Shown piece by piece: positions 18,963-29,394 of a DNA stretch of 58,112 nucleotides. Below the pieces are notes generated by a model. The model saw nothing but the letters and a program-made list of their open reading frames with translations. It was not told the origin of the DNA and did not search any database. This DNA is from Saprospiraceae bacterium (GTDB lineage Bacteria; Bacteroidota; Bacteroidia; Chitinophagales; Saprospiraceae), in contig JADJYH010000043.1 in the NCBI GenBank assembly GCA_016719855.1, positions 1 to 58,112 of the forward strand, written 5' to 3'. The number at the start of each line of letters is the position of its first letter. The first letter of the stretch is position 1. Both the position numbers and the translations under genes were made by a program.

Positions 18963-18970
18963 TACTTTTG
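18963..18970 (+). promoter_or_regulatory. Candidate -7 box (TACTTTTG) for the TonB receptor
   Basis: Matches TAnnTTTG 93 bp before the start codon. No well-placed -33 element. The rest of 18816-19062 shows nothing recognisable. Confidence 0.35.
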
Positions 18971-19062
18971 AGAGTTATTACGCTGTAAAACACTATTTTT
19001 TGCCATTTGGAGGGAAACCTATTTTGGCAAAAAACGACTCAAAGGCATTAGACAGCGCTACT

Positions 19063-21248
19063 ATGAAGAAACTTCACCTCCCATTGCTCGCAGGGGCATT
19101 ATTCCTTGCGTTTTTTGCCCGGGCGCAGGATTCCCTGCGTACCGTCAACCTCGAAGAAATAGTCATCTCTGGCAACAAAATAGTCGAGAAAAAAAGCGAC
19201 ATCCCCCACCAGATTGACCTCGTGCTCCAGCCACAAATCAGCAAACTAAGTCCACAGACCACCGCCGATGCACTGGCCAACAGCGGGTCCGTTTTTGTAC
19301 AAAAATCGCAACAGGGCGGCGGCAGCCCCGTGCTCCGTGGATTCGAGGCCAATCGAATCCTGCTCGTGGTGGACGGGGTGCGCATGAACAACGCCATCTA
19401 CCGGGCGGGCCACCTCCAGAACAGCATCAGCACCGACCCGAACATGATGGAGCGCATCGAGGTGCTGCAAGGAGCAGGCTCGGTGGTGTATGGCACGGAT
19501 GCCATCGGCGGCGTCATCAGCTTTTTTACCAAAAGGCCCAGCCTAAGCGACAGCCTGAAATTTCAGGGGAACACAAATGGATTTGTCCGCTACTCATCTG
19601 CTAATCAAGGTGTTACAGCACATGCCGCCGTTAACCTCGGCAGCAAAAATGGGCATCGCTAACGGCAGTGACGGCCAGCGACTTCGGCGATTTGCGGAGC
19701 GGAAAAAAGGACATGATGGACTATCCCGGCTTTGGCGACGCCAATTTTTATGTAAAAAGGATCAACGGACGGGATAGCATGGTGGCGAACGACGACCCCG
19801 ACGTGCAAAAGTTTAGCGGCTACCAGCAGTTGGACGTTTTGCAAAAAATCCGCTACGTGCCAGGCAACGGCACGGAACACCTGCTCAATTTCCAGCTTTC
19901 CACTTCCACCGATGTGCCACGCTACGACCGCCTCCAGGCTCTGTCGAACGGCAAGCCGAGATTTGCCGAGTGGTACTACGGGCCGCAGAACCGCCAGTTT
20001 TTGAGCTACGAACTCAAGAAAAAAACGGAGAAATGGTGGGCCAACGACCTGCGCTTCACGCCAGCCGTACAAGTGATTGGCGAGAGCCGACATGACCGTG
20101 GCTTTGACAAAATCGAACGCAACAATTACCACGAAAGCCTCACTATTAACTCCGCAAATATTGACCTGTACAAGCAGGCGAGCGGCCATGAAATCCGCTA
20201 CGGTGCTGAGTTGGTGCAAAACACCCTGAGCAGCGAGGCTCACTCCGACAACCTCGAATCGGGCCAACAAAAAAGCATCGCCAGCCGCTACCCCGATGGC
20301 ACGTACACCACGGCTGGGCTGTACTTTTCGCACCGCTGGGAACTGCTGGACAGCAAGCTGATTCTGTCCGATGGGCTTCGGTTCAGTTCGGTGACGATTG
20401 ACGCCAAATTTGACCCAAAATTTTACGAAAGCGACATGGCGCACGTGCGCCAGCACACCCAGTCGCAGAACCTGCACCTCGGGGCGGTGGGCAACCTTAC
20501 CGGCGGCCTCCGGCTGAACGTCCTGCTGTCCACCGGCTTCCGCAACCCGAACATTGACGACCTCGGCAAGACCTTCGAGACGAACGGTGGTGACCTGATG
20601 GTGGCCAATGCCGACCTACGCCCAGAGCAGGTTTTTTACCGTGAAATCGGCATGACGCAGACCATCGGCACTTACGGGTTCCTGCACATCAACGCCTATT
20701 TCAGCTCGCTCACCGATGCCATCGTGCCGCGCCCATTCCCACTCAACGGAAAGGACAGCGTGGACTTCATGGGCAGCCGCTACCGCACACTCGCCAACGT
20801 GAACGTGGGCAAGGCGAAGGTTTGGGGCATTGCCGCCAACGGCAAGTTCCAAGTGTCGCACGGCCTGATTTTAAAGGGAAATATCACCTACACCCAAGGC
20901 CGTGACCTCACGAACAAAGCGCCGCTCGACCATATTCCACCCCTGTTCGGCAACGCAAGTTTGCTGTACGAAAAGGACAAGTTCTTTGCACAAGCCGATT
21001 TCCTGTTCAACGGCATGAAAAAGTTGGTGGACTACTCCCCCTCCGGCGAGGACAACCAGCAGTATGCCACTCCCGACGGCACACCTGATTGGCAGACCTA
21101 CAACCTGCACTTGGGTCGCCAATTGACCAAGCTGCTGCGGCTGCAACTTGGCGTGGAAAACATTGCCGACCTGAACTATCGCACCTTCGCCAGCGGCATC
21201 AATGCGCCGGGGCGGAACGTGGTGGTGAGCTTGCATTGGGGCATTTGA
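19063..21248 (+). CDS. TonB-dependent outer-membrane receptor (one frameshift)
   Basis: The signal peptide is LHLPLLAGALFLAFFARAQ. The plug domain follows with VNLEEIVISGNK (TonB-box-like region), GGGSPVLRGFEANRILLVVD and IEVLQGAGSVVYGTDAIGGV. The barrel contains GGLRLNVLLSTGFRNPNIDD and NADLRPEQVFYREIGMTQ and ends NVVVSLHWGI. About 727 residues. The plug resembles heme/hemoglobin or vitamin B12-type receptors rather than SusC (no carboxypeptidase-like N-terminal domain). The frame breaks near 19650, where AGCAAAAATGG lacks one A. No partner lipoprotein gene is adjacent. Confidence 0.88.
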
Positions 21249-21371
21249 AATAACTTCTCGATTTTTTTACGGCTCAAAATGAACATGATTGGCAAGCGGC
21301 AACACAATTGTCACCCGTTTGCCAATCCCGCATTTGCCGAAGGCGAAATCCGCTTGGCTTTTTAAAAAAAC

Positions 21372-21379
21372 TATCTTTG
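21372..21379 (+). promoter_or_regulatory. Candidate -7 box (TATCTTTG)
   Basis: TAnnTTTG match 69 bp upstream of the secreted PKD protein gene. A TTGG lies 15 bp upstream, closer than usual. Confidence 0.35.
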
Positions 21380-21447
21380 CCCTCCTTAATTTTTCAATTT
21401 GTCTCATCTAGACCATCTTTCACATACCTTAATTTAAGCATCCTGTT

Positions 21448-24400
21448 ATGAAAAAAATTGTATTCGCCTGTTTGTTTGCAGTTTCGTTGGGCAACGTCTT
21501 CGCCCAGTTGAACATGACCCTACTCGACCAAATAGATTATACCCAAGACCTCAACGATATTTGGGGTTGGGTGGACCCCGACGATGGCATAGAGTACGCA
21601 CTTGTTGGCACTGTCACAGGTGTTTCCGTGGTAAGCCTTGCCGACCCATCCAATGCCGTGGAAGTTGAATTCTTGCCTGGCGCTAACTCCACCTGGAGGG
21701 ACATTAAAACCTGGGGCAACTACGCCTATTGCATCAATGAAGAAGCCAACGGGCTCATGGTCATCAACTTGACCGACGCTCCTAACAACATCACGGCCAC
21801 CAACTGGTCGCCCAACCTGCCCGGCTTGGGCACCTACACCACTGCCCACAATATCTGGATTGACGAGTTTGGCTACGCTTACATCGCCGGTGCCAATATC
21901 AACAGTGGCGGCATGTTGATAGTAGATGTATTTTCCACGCCTGGCTCGCCGCAGTTTGTGGCGCCTGCACCTGCGGTTTATTCCCACGATGTTTACACCC
22001 GTGACAATATTATGTATGCTTCCGAAATTTACGGTGGCAACATGACTATCTACGACGTAAGCAACAAGCAAAACATCACCATGCTGGGCCAGCAGCAGAC
22101 TCCATACGTTTTTACACACAACGTATGGCTAAGTGACGATGGCAACGTGGCATTTACAACCGATGAAAAAGCCAATGCACCCATCGGTGCCTACGATGTC
22201 TCCGACCCAGACAATATCATAGAACTTGACCAATTCAGGCCCGTAGCAACCCTCGGTGCCAGCGTTATACCACACAACGTGCATGTTTGGCAGGATTGGC
22301 TCATCATTTCGTATTACACAGATGGAGGCATCATTGCCGACGCCTCCCGCCCGGAAAACATTATCGAGGTAGGTAATTGGGACTCCTTCCTCGGCGGCAA
22401 TGGCGGATACAACGGTGCATGGGGCGCTTACCCGTTCTTGCCCTCCGGCCTGGTGCTGCTGACCGACATCGGCAACGGACTTTTTGTTTGCGGAGCGACC
22501 TACGTCCGTGCCTGCTGGCTGGAAGGCATCGTGACGGATGCCGTCACTGGCTTGCCCATCCAAGGTGCAAGCGCACATATTGAGAGTACCCAAGCCAATG
22601 CGGCCACCACTGGCCTCAACGGCGTTTACAAAGCCGGTTAGGCTATCCCAGGCATCTTCGGTGTGGTTTTTTCCGCCAATGGCTACCAGTCGAAAACGGT
22701 GAGCGCCACGCTCGATAACGGCGTACTGACCATCCTCGACGTGCAGCTCGACCCACTTTCGTCCTATACTTTTTCGGGGCAAACGGTGAAGGCAACGGAC
22801 GGCACGCCAGTTTCAGGGGCGCAAGTCGTTTTGCAAAACAGCCAGTCACAGTTCACGGCGGTGTCGGACGGCAACGGCAACTTCAACTTTCCCGGCGTTT
22901 CTGGCGGCGACTACTCGCTGTACGCTGGGGCTTGGGGCTACGTGACCGAGGAAATCACCAACGTGACCATCGGCTCCGGCACAGTGCCACCGGTTATCGA
23001 ACTGACCAAAGGTTATTACGACGATTTTATCCTAGACTTCAACTGGTCAAAAACTGCCACTGCCTCCACGGGCGATTGGGAACGGAGCGAGCCTGTCGGC
23101 ACTGACTTCAATGGCAATGCCGCCAACCCAGAACTCGACCTGTCCGGCGACCTAGGCGACCAATGCTACGTGACTGGCAATGGTGGTGGTGGTGCTGGTG
23201 ACGATGACGTGGACAATGGCTCCGTCACGCTGACCTCTCCCGTCATGGACCTCAGCACCTACAACCAACCCGTGCTGAAATACAGCACTTGGTTCTTCAA
23301 CGCAGGCGGTTCCGGCAACCCGAACGACAACCTCGTGGTACGCATCAGCAACGGCACGGACGTGGTGACGCTCGAAACCATTGCCCAGTCCGGCAGCGTG
23401 TGGCGGCCCGAGTCCGAATTCGACCTCACTGGCCTCATCCCCATCACCAATACGATGACAGTGAGCTTTGTGGCCAGCGACAACACCCCCGGCCACCTTG
23501 TGGAGGCCGCCGTGGATGCTTTCAAAGTGGAAGACACCTCGCCGTACCCGCTGTTTAGTGCCAGCGCCACCCAAGGCTGCCTGCCTTTCACGGTGCAGTT
23601 CACCGACTCCTCCGACACTACTTTCCTTTGGAACTGGACGTTCGAAGGCGGCACTCCGTCCACTTCGACGGAGCAAAATCCATCCGTGATTTACGATACG
23701 CCTGGCACTTTCAACGTATCTCTGACCGTGACTACCCAGACGGCAAGTGTGTACACCATCGATCGACCGAACTTCATCACCGTTGGGCAAGCACCGACAG
23801 CAGGGTTCAGCAGCAATGTTGTGGGCAACGTGGCCAACTTCACGAACAGCGCCAGCGGTGCTACCAGCTACGCCTGGGACTTTGGCGACGGGAACACCAG
23901 CCCACAGCCGAACCCAACCAATGTTTACACCGAGGTCGGCACTTATTCAGTCCTGCTGACCGTCACCAATGAATGTGGCACTGCCTCTTTCTCTCAAAAC
24001 GTGGTGATAACAGCCGTACCGCCCACGGCTACTTTTACCGTCAGTGGCACGAATGGTTGTGCGCCGTTCACCGTGAACTACACCAGCGTACCACTCGGCA
24101 ACCCGACCAGCTACAGTTGGACATTCCCCGGCGGCACCCCAGCCAACTCCACTGCGCAAAACCCGACGGTCGTGTACAACGCCGCTGGCACTTACAGCGC
24201 CCAATTGACCGTGTCGAACGCAGCAGGAAGCAACACGGCCACGCTGAACCAACTCATCAACGTTGGCGCAGCGCCCACGGCTCTTTTTAGCTTTGGGGTA
24301 AACCAATTCGATGCGACCTTCACGAACAACTCCGCTGGCGCTACCAGCTACGCATGGAGTTTTGGAGACGGCAGTTTCAGCCAAGACGTCAATCCATCGC

Positions 24401-24774
24401 ACACCTACGCAGCCAACAGCGCATACGTCGTTACCTTGGAGGCGATGAACGACTGCGGCATCGCCGTTTTCACGCAAACCATCAACATCAACGTGTCGGG
24501 TACGGAATTCCTGGAGGAAACGAGCTACTCGCTCAATGCTTCGCCAAACCCGTTCAGCCAGGACCTGATGGTGAACTACCAGTTGCCGAGTGAAATCAGC
24601 AAGGCCAATTTGTTGATTTTCAACGTATTGGGCGAACAGGTTGGCCAAGCTGCCATCTCCGGCAACACGGGTTACCTCCAACTCGGCGACCAGATTTCCA
24701 CCAGCGGCGTGTACTTCCTTCGCTTGCAGGTGGACGGCAAAATGGGCAAGGCGTTGCGGGTGGTGAGGTTATGA
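21448..24774 (+). CDS. Secreted choice-of-anchor B-type protein with PKD repeats and T9SS signal (in-frame stop)
   Basis: Signal peptide (IVFACLFAVSLGNVFAQ), then a beta-propeller-like LVIVD region (VSLADPSNAVEVEF, MLIVDVF, MTIYDVSNKQNITML). Two carboxypeptidase-like regulatory repeats follow (IVTDAVTGLPIQGASAHI, TVKATDGTPVSGAQVV), then at least three PKD domains (SYAWDFGDGNTSPQPNPTNV). A type IX sorting domain closes it (LNASPNPFSQDLMVNYQLP, SGVYFLRLQVDGK). About 1108 residues. A TAG at 22639-22641 interrupts the frame, and the same frame continues on both sides (NGVYKAG, stop, AIPGIFGVVF). The expected residue there is probably Tyr. It is likely a cell-surface adhesin or matrix protein. Confidence 0.85.
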
Positions 24775-24827
24775 GTTTTGAGTTATGAATTATGAGTTGC
24801 GAGTTGTGCAATTCGGAAGAAGCCGTT

Positions 24828-24862
24828 TCAAACGATTGCGTTTGAAACGGCTTTTTTCATTA
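24828..24862 (+). terminator. Rho-independent terminator after the PKD gene
   Basis: AAGCCGTTTCAAACG, loop ATTG, CGTTTGAAACGGCTT, then TTTT: a perfect 15-bp stem with U-run. Confidence 0.9.
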
Positions 24863-24881
24863 GCGATGAATGGTTTTCAGC

Positions 24882-24889
24882 TACTTTTG
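24882..24889 (+). promoter_or_regulatory. Candidate -7 box (TACTTTTG) for the AhpD-like gene
   Basis: TAnnTTTG match 39 bp before the start codon and just after the terminator, a natural promoter position. Confidence 0.45.
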
Positions 24890-24927
24890 CGCCCCATCTC
24901 ATAACTCATAACTCATAATTCTCACAA

Positions 24928-25287
24928 ATGTCCCTCGTCCAAGAATTCAACAGCTACCGAGCGAAGATGAACGAAAAAATCTTCGCCCAAAACAACAAGG
25001 CACTCAACCGCTTTTTTGCGCTCGATAAAACCACCTACGAAGCCGGGGCGCTCGATGTCAAGACCAAGGAACTCCTCGGCCTCGTGGCCTCGATGGTGCT
25101 CCGCTGCGACGACTGCATCCGCTACCACCTCGGCACTTGCCACGCAATTGGCGTTACGAAAGAGGAGGTATTCGAGGTGTTTGCTGTCGCCAATTTGGTG
25201 GGTGGTTCCATCTGCATCCCGCATACCCGCCGGGCGGTGGAGTATTGGGAGGCGTTGAAAAGGGCAATTGAGTTATTGGGTTATTGA
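24928..25287 (+). CDS. Carboxymuconolactone decarboxylase / AhpD-like protein
   Basis: The protein is 119 residues. It has the CMD fold with the AhpD-type redox pair in VLRCDDCIRYHLGTCHAIGV (CxxC followed by a conserved His). KTKELLGLVASM and EEVFEVFAVANLVGG are typical flanking helices. Members are peroxidase-associated disulfide reductases or related decarboxylases; with CxxC intact a redox role is likelier. The last residues (ELLGY) are encoded by a repeat array. It is followed 51 bp later by the MutS-like gene on the same strand. Confidence 0.88.
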   Translation: MSLVQEFNSYRAKMNEKIFAQNNKALNRFFALDKTTYEAGALDVKTKELLGLVASMVLRCDDCIRYHLGTCHAIGVTKEEVFEVFAVANLVGGSICIPHTRRAVEYWEALKRAIELLGY

Positions 25288-25338
25288 GTTATTCCGTGAA
25301 ATGTCCCAATATCCCAATATCCCAATAACAATAAAACA
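25264..25338. repeat. Inverted 8-bp-period arms (GTTATTGGG / CCCAATAAC)
   Basis: The left arm GAGTTATTGGGTTATTGAGT overlaps the end of the AhpD-like coding sequence. The right arm CCCAATATCCCAATATCCCA runs towards the next start at 25339. The same unit family as at 8849. Confidence 0.7.
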
Positions 25339-27147
25339 ATGACATACCAAACCCGAGCCGACAACTTCCAAGCCGAAGCCACCGCATTGCGCAGCAAATA
25401 CGACCGCTACTCGCTGGTGCGGCTCGTGTCATTCTTTGTGGGACTGGGGCTGTCCGTGCTGCTGTTCAGCTTGCACTGGGCAGTAGCGGTGGTGTTTTTC
25501 GTGCTGTTCCTTGGCGGATTCTATCGGCTGATGAAATGGCACCGGGGCGTTCAGGAGGCCGCTGAACATGCGGAGCGACTCGCAGCCATCAACCTGGCGG
25601 AGGTGGACGCGCTGGAACACCGTTTCGGCAGCTTCCCGGATGGCGCACGGTTCCTGCAAACCGACCACCCGAATGCGCTCGACCTCGACCTCTTCGGCCC
25701 GCATTCTATGTTCCAGTCGTGCTGTCGTGCCACGACGGCCATCGGGCAGGAGCGGCTGGCGCAATACCTGCTCGAACCTGCGTCCGTTCCAGTCATTGCG
25801 GAGCGACAAAAGGCCATCGCCGAGCTGCGCCCAATGCTGGACTGGCGGCAGAACCTACAAGCATTCGGCCTTGAAACTGCCGACGATCCCCGCCACCTCG
25901 ACCTGCTTCGGGCCTGGCTCAACGACCCCGACCTTGTGCGAGGCAACGGTTGGCTGACGTTGGCTTCGCAACTGGCGCCGTGGTATTTCCTGGCCTGCTT
26001 CGCAATATGGGTGACGCTCGTTCCCTGGCCGATTTTTCTGCTGCTGCTGGTTCCGATTTTTTTGATTTTGAGAAAAACGAACGAGCAGGTCGGCCGCATC
26101 CACCTGCGCACGGCATACGCAGAAGCATCGCTAGCAGCTTATGCCCGTTTGATGCAAGTGATTGAAAAACAGCCGTTTGAAGCTAGACTAACGTCAAATT
26201 TGCGGAGCAAACTCCTCGATGGCAAGCAGGCCGCATCGGCGGAGGTTGGGCGGCTTTCATTCATCATCCGGCAGTTGAACATGCGGTTCAACTTCTTCGC
26301 CATCTTCCTCAACCTCATGTCGCTCTGGGATTTGCGCTACGTGCTGCGGCTGGAAAAATGGCGGGCTGCGCACCGGGACAAACTGCCCGGCTGGTTCGAT
26401 GCCCTTCGGGAAATGGAGGCACTGTGCAGCCTCGCCTGCCTTTGGCACAATAACCCGGATTGGGTGCTGCCCCTTTTCAACGAATTCCTCAGGGGGTTAA
26501 CCCCCTGACATGACCAAAGCCCGAACCTCGGCCACCCGCTCATCCATCCCGCCAAGCGGCGGGGCAACGACTTCAAGATGGACACCCGTGGGCATATCAA
26601 GCTCATCACCGGCTCGAACATGGCAGGCAAAAGCACCTTCCTGCGCACCGTGGGGCTGAACATCGTACTGGCTCAGGCCGGAGCGCCCGTTTGCGCCAGC
26701 GCATTCTCGCTCACGCCGATGCGAGTCTTCACCTCCATGCGCACACAGGACGACCTCTCGGAAAGCACCTCCTCGTTTTACGCCGAACTGAAGCGCCTGA
26801 AGCTCATCATCGAGGCGGTGAAACAGGCGGGCGGCGACCAATCAGGCAGCCTCCCGGTCTTCTTCCTCCTCGACGAAATCCTGAAGGGCACGAACTCCGT
26901 GGACCGGCACACGGGGTCGGCGGCGCTCATCCGGCAGCTCATCCGGCTGCAAGGCGGCGGCCTCATTGCCACGCACGACCTGGAACTTGGCCGCATGGAG
27001 GCCGAGTCGGGCGGCACGGTGGAGAACCTGTGCATGGAGGTGGAAATCAGGGACGGGAAGCTGTTTTTCGACTACACCCTCAAACCGGGGGTCAGCAAGA
27101 GCTTCAACGCCACGCTGCTGATGCGGCAGATGGGGATTGAGGTGTGA
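25339..27147 (+). CDS. Membrane-anchored MutS-like ATPase (interrupted by an in-frame stop)
   Basis: Two N-terminal transmembrane segments (LVSFFVGLGLSVLLFSLHWA, VVFFVLFLGGFYRL) precede a MutS core-like region, with another hydrophobic pair near residues 215-235. The C-terminal ATPase has ITGSNMAGKSTFLRTVGL (Walker A), SFYAELKRLKLIIE and FFLLDEILKGTNSVDRHTGS (Walker B and signature), then ATHDLELG. This is the MutS-related family of Bacteroidota that lacks the mismatch-recognition domain. The frame is the same before and after, but a TGA at 26506 inside a 20-bp palindrome stops it. Without that stop it is about 602 residues. Confidence 0.85.
26489..26508. repeat. 20-bp perfect palindrome inside the MutS-like gene
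   Basis: TCAGGGGGTTAACCCCCTGA reads the same on both strands. Its last three bases are the in-frame stop that interrupts the gene. Confidence 0.9.
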
Positions 27148-27149
27148 GG

Positions 27150-27184
27150 GGATTGAAGAGTTTGATTTGTTTGAGTGGTTTGAG
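27150..27184. repeat. Short repeat array (GATTTGTTTGAGTGGTTTGAG)
   Basis: Degenerate GATTGAAGAG, TTTGATTTG and TTTGAGTGG units begin just after the stop of the MutS-like gene. Confidence 0.45.
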
Positions 27185-27195
27185 GCGGGTGTCTT

Positions 27196-27607
27196 TTAGT
27201 TGGGTTTGAAGGAGGCGGGCGGGGGGGGGGGGGGTCCGCATGAATTTTTCCATAAATTAAAGGGGGGCGGGGGGGGGGGGAGTTTCTGGCGGTTTTTGGG
27301 CGCAGGCACGGTGTCGCCAGGTGCGAGGTGGGCCATGTCGGTCGCCATTTTTATTTCGAATTGTTGAAAATGATTAGCGACTTGACGTAAAATTGGCCGC
27401 ATCCAGGTGCGACGTGTTCACTGGCATAAAAATTTTGTAGCCCGCGGGCGCTGGGTACGTGCCTTGTCTCCAAAGCCTCGACTGTCAACGTTGGCCTCTG
27501 CCCAGAAAGCGGGCGCACCGAGGTTGTACCAAAGCGGCAGACAGGTAATTGCAAAAATCAGGGCGACCCATTTCAGGTGGGCAAACAATTGCTTCGAAGT
27601 GATTTGA
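27196..27607 (-). pseudogene. Remnant of a membrane protein with G-run artefacts
   Basis: On the minus strand a frame reads QLFAHLKWVALIFAITCLPL then WYNLGAPAFWAEANVDSRGF, a plausible transmembrane segment. After a TGA the same frame continues as RPILRQVANHFQQFEIKMAT and then a proline run caused by C-runs. I cannot name the family. Runs of 14 G (27221-27234) and 12 G (27269-27280) on the plus strand fall inside its 3' part and look unreliable. This is low-confidence coding. Confidence 0.3.
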
Positions 27608-27734
27608 GTGGGCGCCTTTTTATTGGGTGAAAACAGGTTTCAGCAGAGATGCTATCTTGCCTTCGAAAAGTCCATTACTGTTCAAATGTCTATCTTTTAC
27701 GAGAGGGGCAGGTTAGAACTTTCAAGGAAAAATT

Positions 27735-28790
27735 ATGGCCAAAACATCTTCAAAAAAGAAAGCGCAATCCGAAAAACACTACGCCACGGAACCACCCCGG
27801 TTGAACCCCGCCAACACTAAGTTCTTGCTGGCTGGTGTAAGTTCCTTCTCCATGGATTCGGCCTTGCCTGGGGTGTTGAACGATATTGCCCACCTGAAAC
27901 GCACGCTGCTTTCCCCCGTGGTGAACATGCCAGAAGAAAATGTGCTGGTGCTAATCAACCCTGCGAGCAAGGTTTTCCTCCAGCAAATTCGGAAATTGAC
28001 CAAGGAAAAAGGGCTCGAGAACATTTTCATCTACTTTTCTGGCACCAGTACCGTTGATGCAAACGGCGTTTTCCAGCTTGCCTGCCACCCCGGCAAGCAG
28101 AAAAAGAACAGCTACGACCTTTTGCCCATCACGGATGTGGACGAGGCATTGGGCGATACCAAAGTCAATGTGGTGGTCTTTCTGGACAGTTGCCATTCGC
28201 AAGCCGCATTCGTGCATTTGTACCTCGAAAACTTCTTTATCATGACCGCTGCAAGCATAGACCAAGTCACTTACGAGCAGCAGATTGAGGGGGAACAGCG
28301 GGGCGTTTTCACGCACTACTTGGTCAAAACGCTGAATGATGGCATGGACAATGGAAAAGCTTGGCTCAACCTCTCCGATTTGTACACCGGGGTGCGTGAG
28401 CAATTGGCGCTGGCCCCCGAGGAATACGTGGCCGAACCAAAAATGATGACGACCAACATGGTGTCCTTTCTGGAAGTCGCACGCAACAATATCAGCGTTA
28501 AAAAACCGGCGCTGCCGAAGCTGCCAACGTTGTCTGCCTACCAGCTAAAAAGCCTGGTGGCCGATGATGAACTTGGGAAAGTCTTGCAGCAAATGATGGA
28601 AGCAGCCAAAAACAACAACGACCTGCTCAACAGCATCGTAAACCTGAAGAACCAGCTCACCGATTACGAAAACAAAAAGATACTGCAACTCTATTTTGAA
28701 CAGGAGGCCATTGTCATCAAGAACCGGCTCACCGCCGCCGTTCTCAGCAGCATTGATGTGTGCAAGCAGCAGGGGTTGCTCGGTGATTGA
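27735..28790 (+). CDS. Caspase-like (C14) peptidase with C-terminal effector-associated-type domain
   Basis: The protein is 351 residues. The caspase-like core spans about residues 28-230: NTKFLLAGVSSFSM, LPGVLNDIAHLKRTLL, FIYFSGTSTVDANGVFQL and VVVFLDSCHSQ. Cys153 of the DSCHS motif is present, but the catalytic His expected after SG (SGH) is Thr104. Residues about 270-345 (LKSLVADDELGKVLQQMMEA ... YFEQEAIVIKNRLTAAVLSS) resemble the helical effector-associated domains (EAD11-like) of Bacteroidota and Cyanobacteria conflict systems. It is cytoplasmic, with no signal peptide. No partner with a matching domain is in the window. Possible defence effector or regulated protease; activity is doubtful without the His. 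Confidence 0.75.
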   Translation: MAKTSSKKKAQSEKHYATEPPRLNPANTKFLLAGVSSFSMDSALPGVLNDIAHLKRTLLSPVVNMPEENVLVLINPASKVFLQQIRKLTKEKGLENIFIYFSGTSTVDANGVFQLACHPGKQKKNSYDLLPITDVDEALGDTKVNVVVFLDSCHSQAAFVHLYLENFFIMTAASIDQVTYEQQIEGEQRGVFTHYLVKTLNDGMDNGKAWLNLSDLYTGVREQLALAPEEYVAEPKMMTTNMVSFLEVARNNISVKKPALPKLPTLSAYQLKSLVADDELGKVLQQMMEAAKNNNDLLNSIVNLKNQLTDYENKKILQLYFEQEAIVIKNRLTAAVLSSIDVCKQQGLLGD

Positions 28791-28814
28791 ATTACCAAGT
28801 TGACAAATCAATTT

Positions 28815-29294
28815 TCATTTCCCATTGTCCCACATACCTTGGTACAGCACCTTTTTGTTGGCGTCTTCGAGCATGTACATGCCCTTCCAATAATTGATGG
28901 TCAAGTCGCCACTCTTCCAGGTGCCAGCGTCTCCTTCTGGTGATTGCGGCTGTTTTTCAAACATGCGGGAGCTTTTCTCACCGGGCATGAACACCTCCGC
29001 TTTCGCGTCGTCGTCCTCAGATTTGAAAACGAGGAAGGCGGACAATGTCTTGTCCAAGCTGGCGTCCTGCGGGTCGAGCCGGATGCCCGCTTCAAAAATG
29101 CGGATGCACTCGTTTTTTATCACCGACCACTGGTAGCCTGCGGAGGCTTTGCAGCCGTGCTCGTCCACGTCGGCACCCACGATGGATGGCGTCACTTCTT
29201 CGGCTGCTGGTTCGGTGGCCTTTGGTTCGCTGTTGTTGCAAGCGGTAAGTAAAAGCGCAAAGGGAAGCAGGAAGATTAGGTTGGTTATTTTCAT
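28815..29294 (-). CDS. Putative lipoprotein, 159 aa
   Basis: The signal peptide with lipobox reads IFLLPFALLLTACNNSEP, so Cys19 would be lipidated. The mature part has DEHGCKASAGYQWSVIKNEC and IRIFEAGIRLDP, then a C-terminal strand-rich domain (TWKSGDLTINYWKGMYMLED). I recall similar Bacteroidota lipoproteins with the CKASAGYxWS motif but no function. It converges with the caspase-like gene (25 bp apart). The gene is intact. Confidence 0.7.
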   Translation of the reverse strand: MKITNLIFLLPFALLLTACNNSEPKATEPAAEEVTPSIVGADVDEHGCKASAGYQWSVIKNECIRIFEAGIRLDPQDASLDKTLSAFLVFKSEDDDAKAEVFMPGEKSSRMFEKQPQSPEGDAGTWKSGDLTINYWKGMYMLEDANKKVLYQGMWDNGK

Positions 29295-29394
29295 GATTTT
29301 GTTTTGTAAATTGATGAATCATGGCAATTTGGGACAGGCAAAGAAACTGAAAATCGGGTGTTGTTTCATGCACTATTCATGGCTGCCCGTCGCT

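Larger units (their letters stand above)
24773..24925. repeat. Inverted heptamer arms (GAGTTAT / ATAACTC) enclosing terminator and promoter
   Basis: Left arm of ATGAGTT/GAGTTATGAATTATGAG units starts at the stop codon of the PKD gene (24773-24817). Right arm CTCATAACTCATAACTCATA lies at 24899-24923, 5 bp before the next start codon. The terminator at 24828 and the -7 box at 24882 lie between them. Confidence 0.75.

Noticed and set aside
22639..22641. Stop-codon reassignment (TAG as sense)
   Set aside because: Only one case is seen and other breaks involve TGA or frameshifts; a single substitution is simpler.
5500..25338. Short repeat arrays as CRISPR arrays
   Set aside because: Units are 7-10 bp with no unique spacers of constant length, and no cas gene is present.
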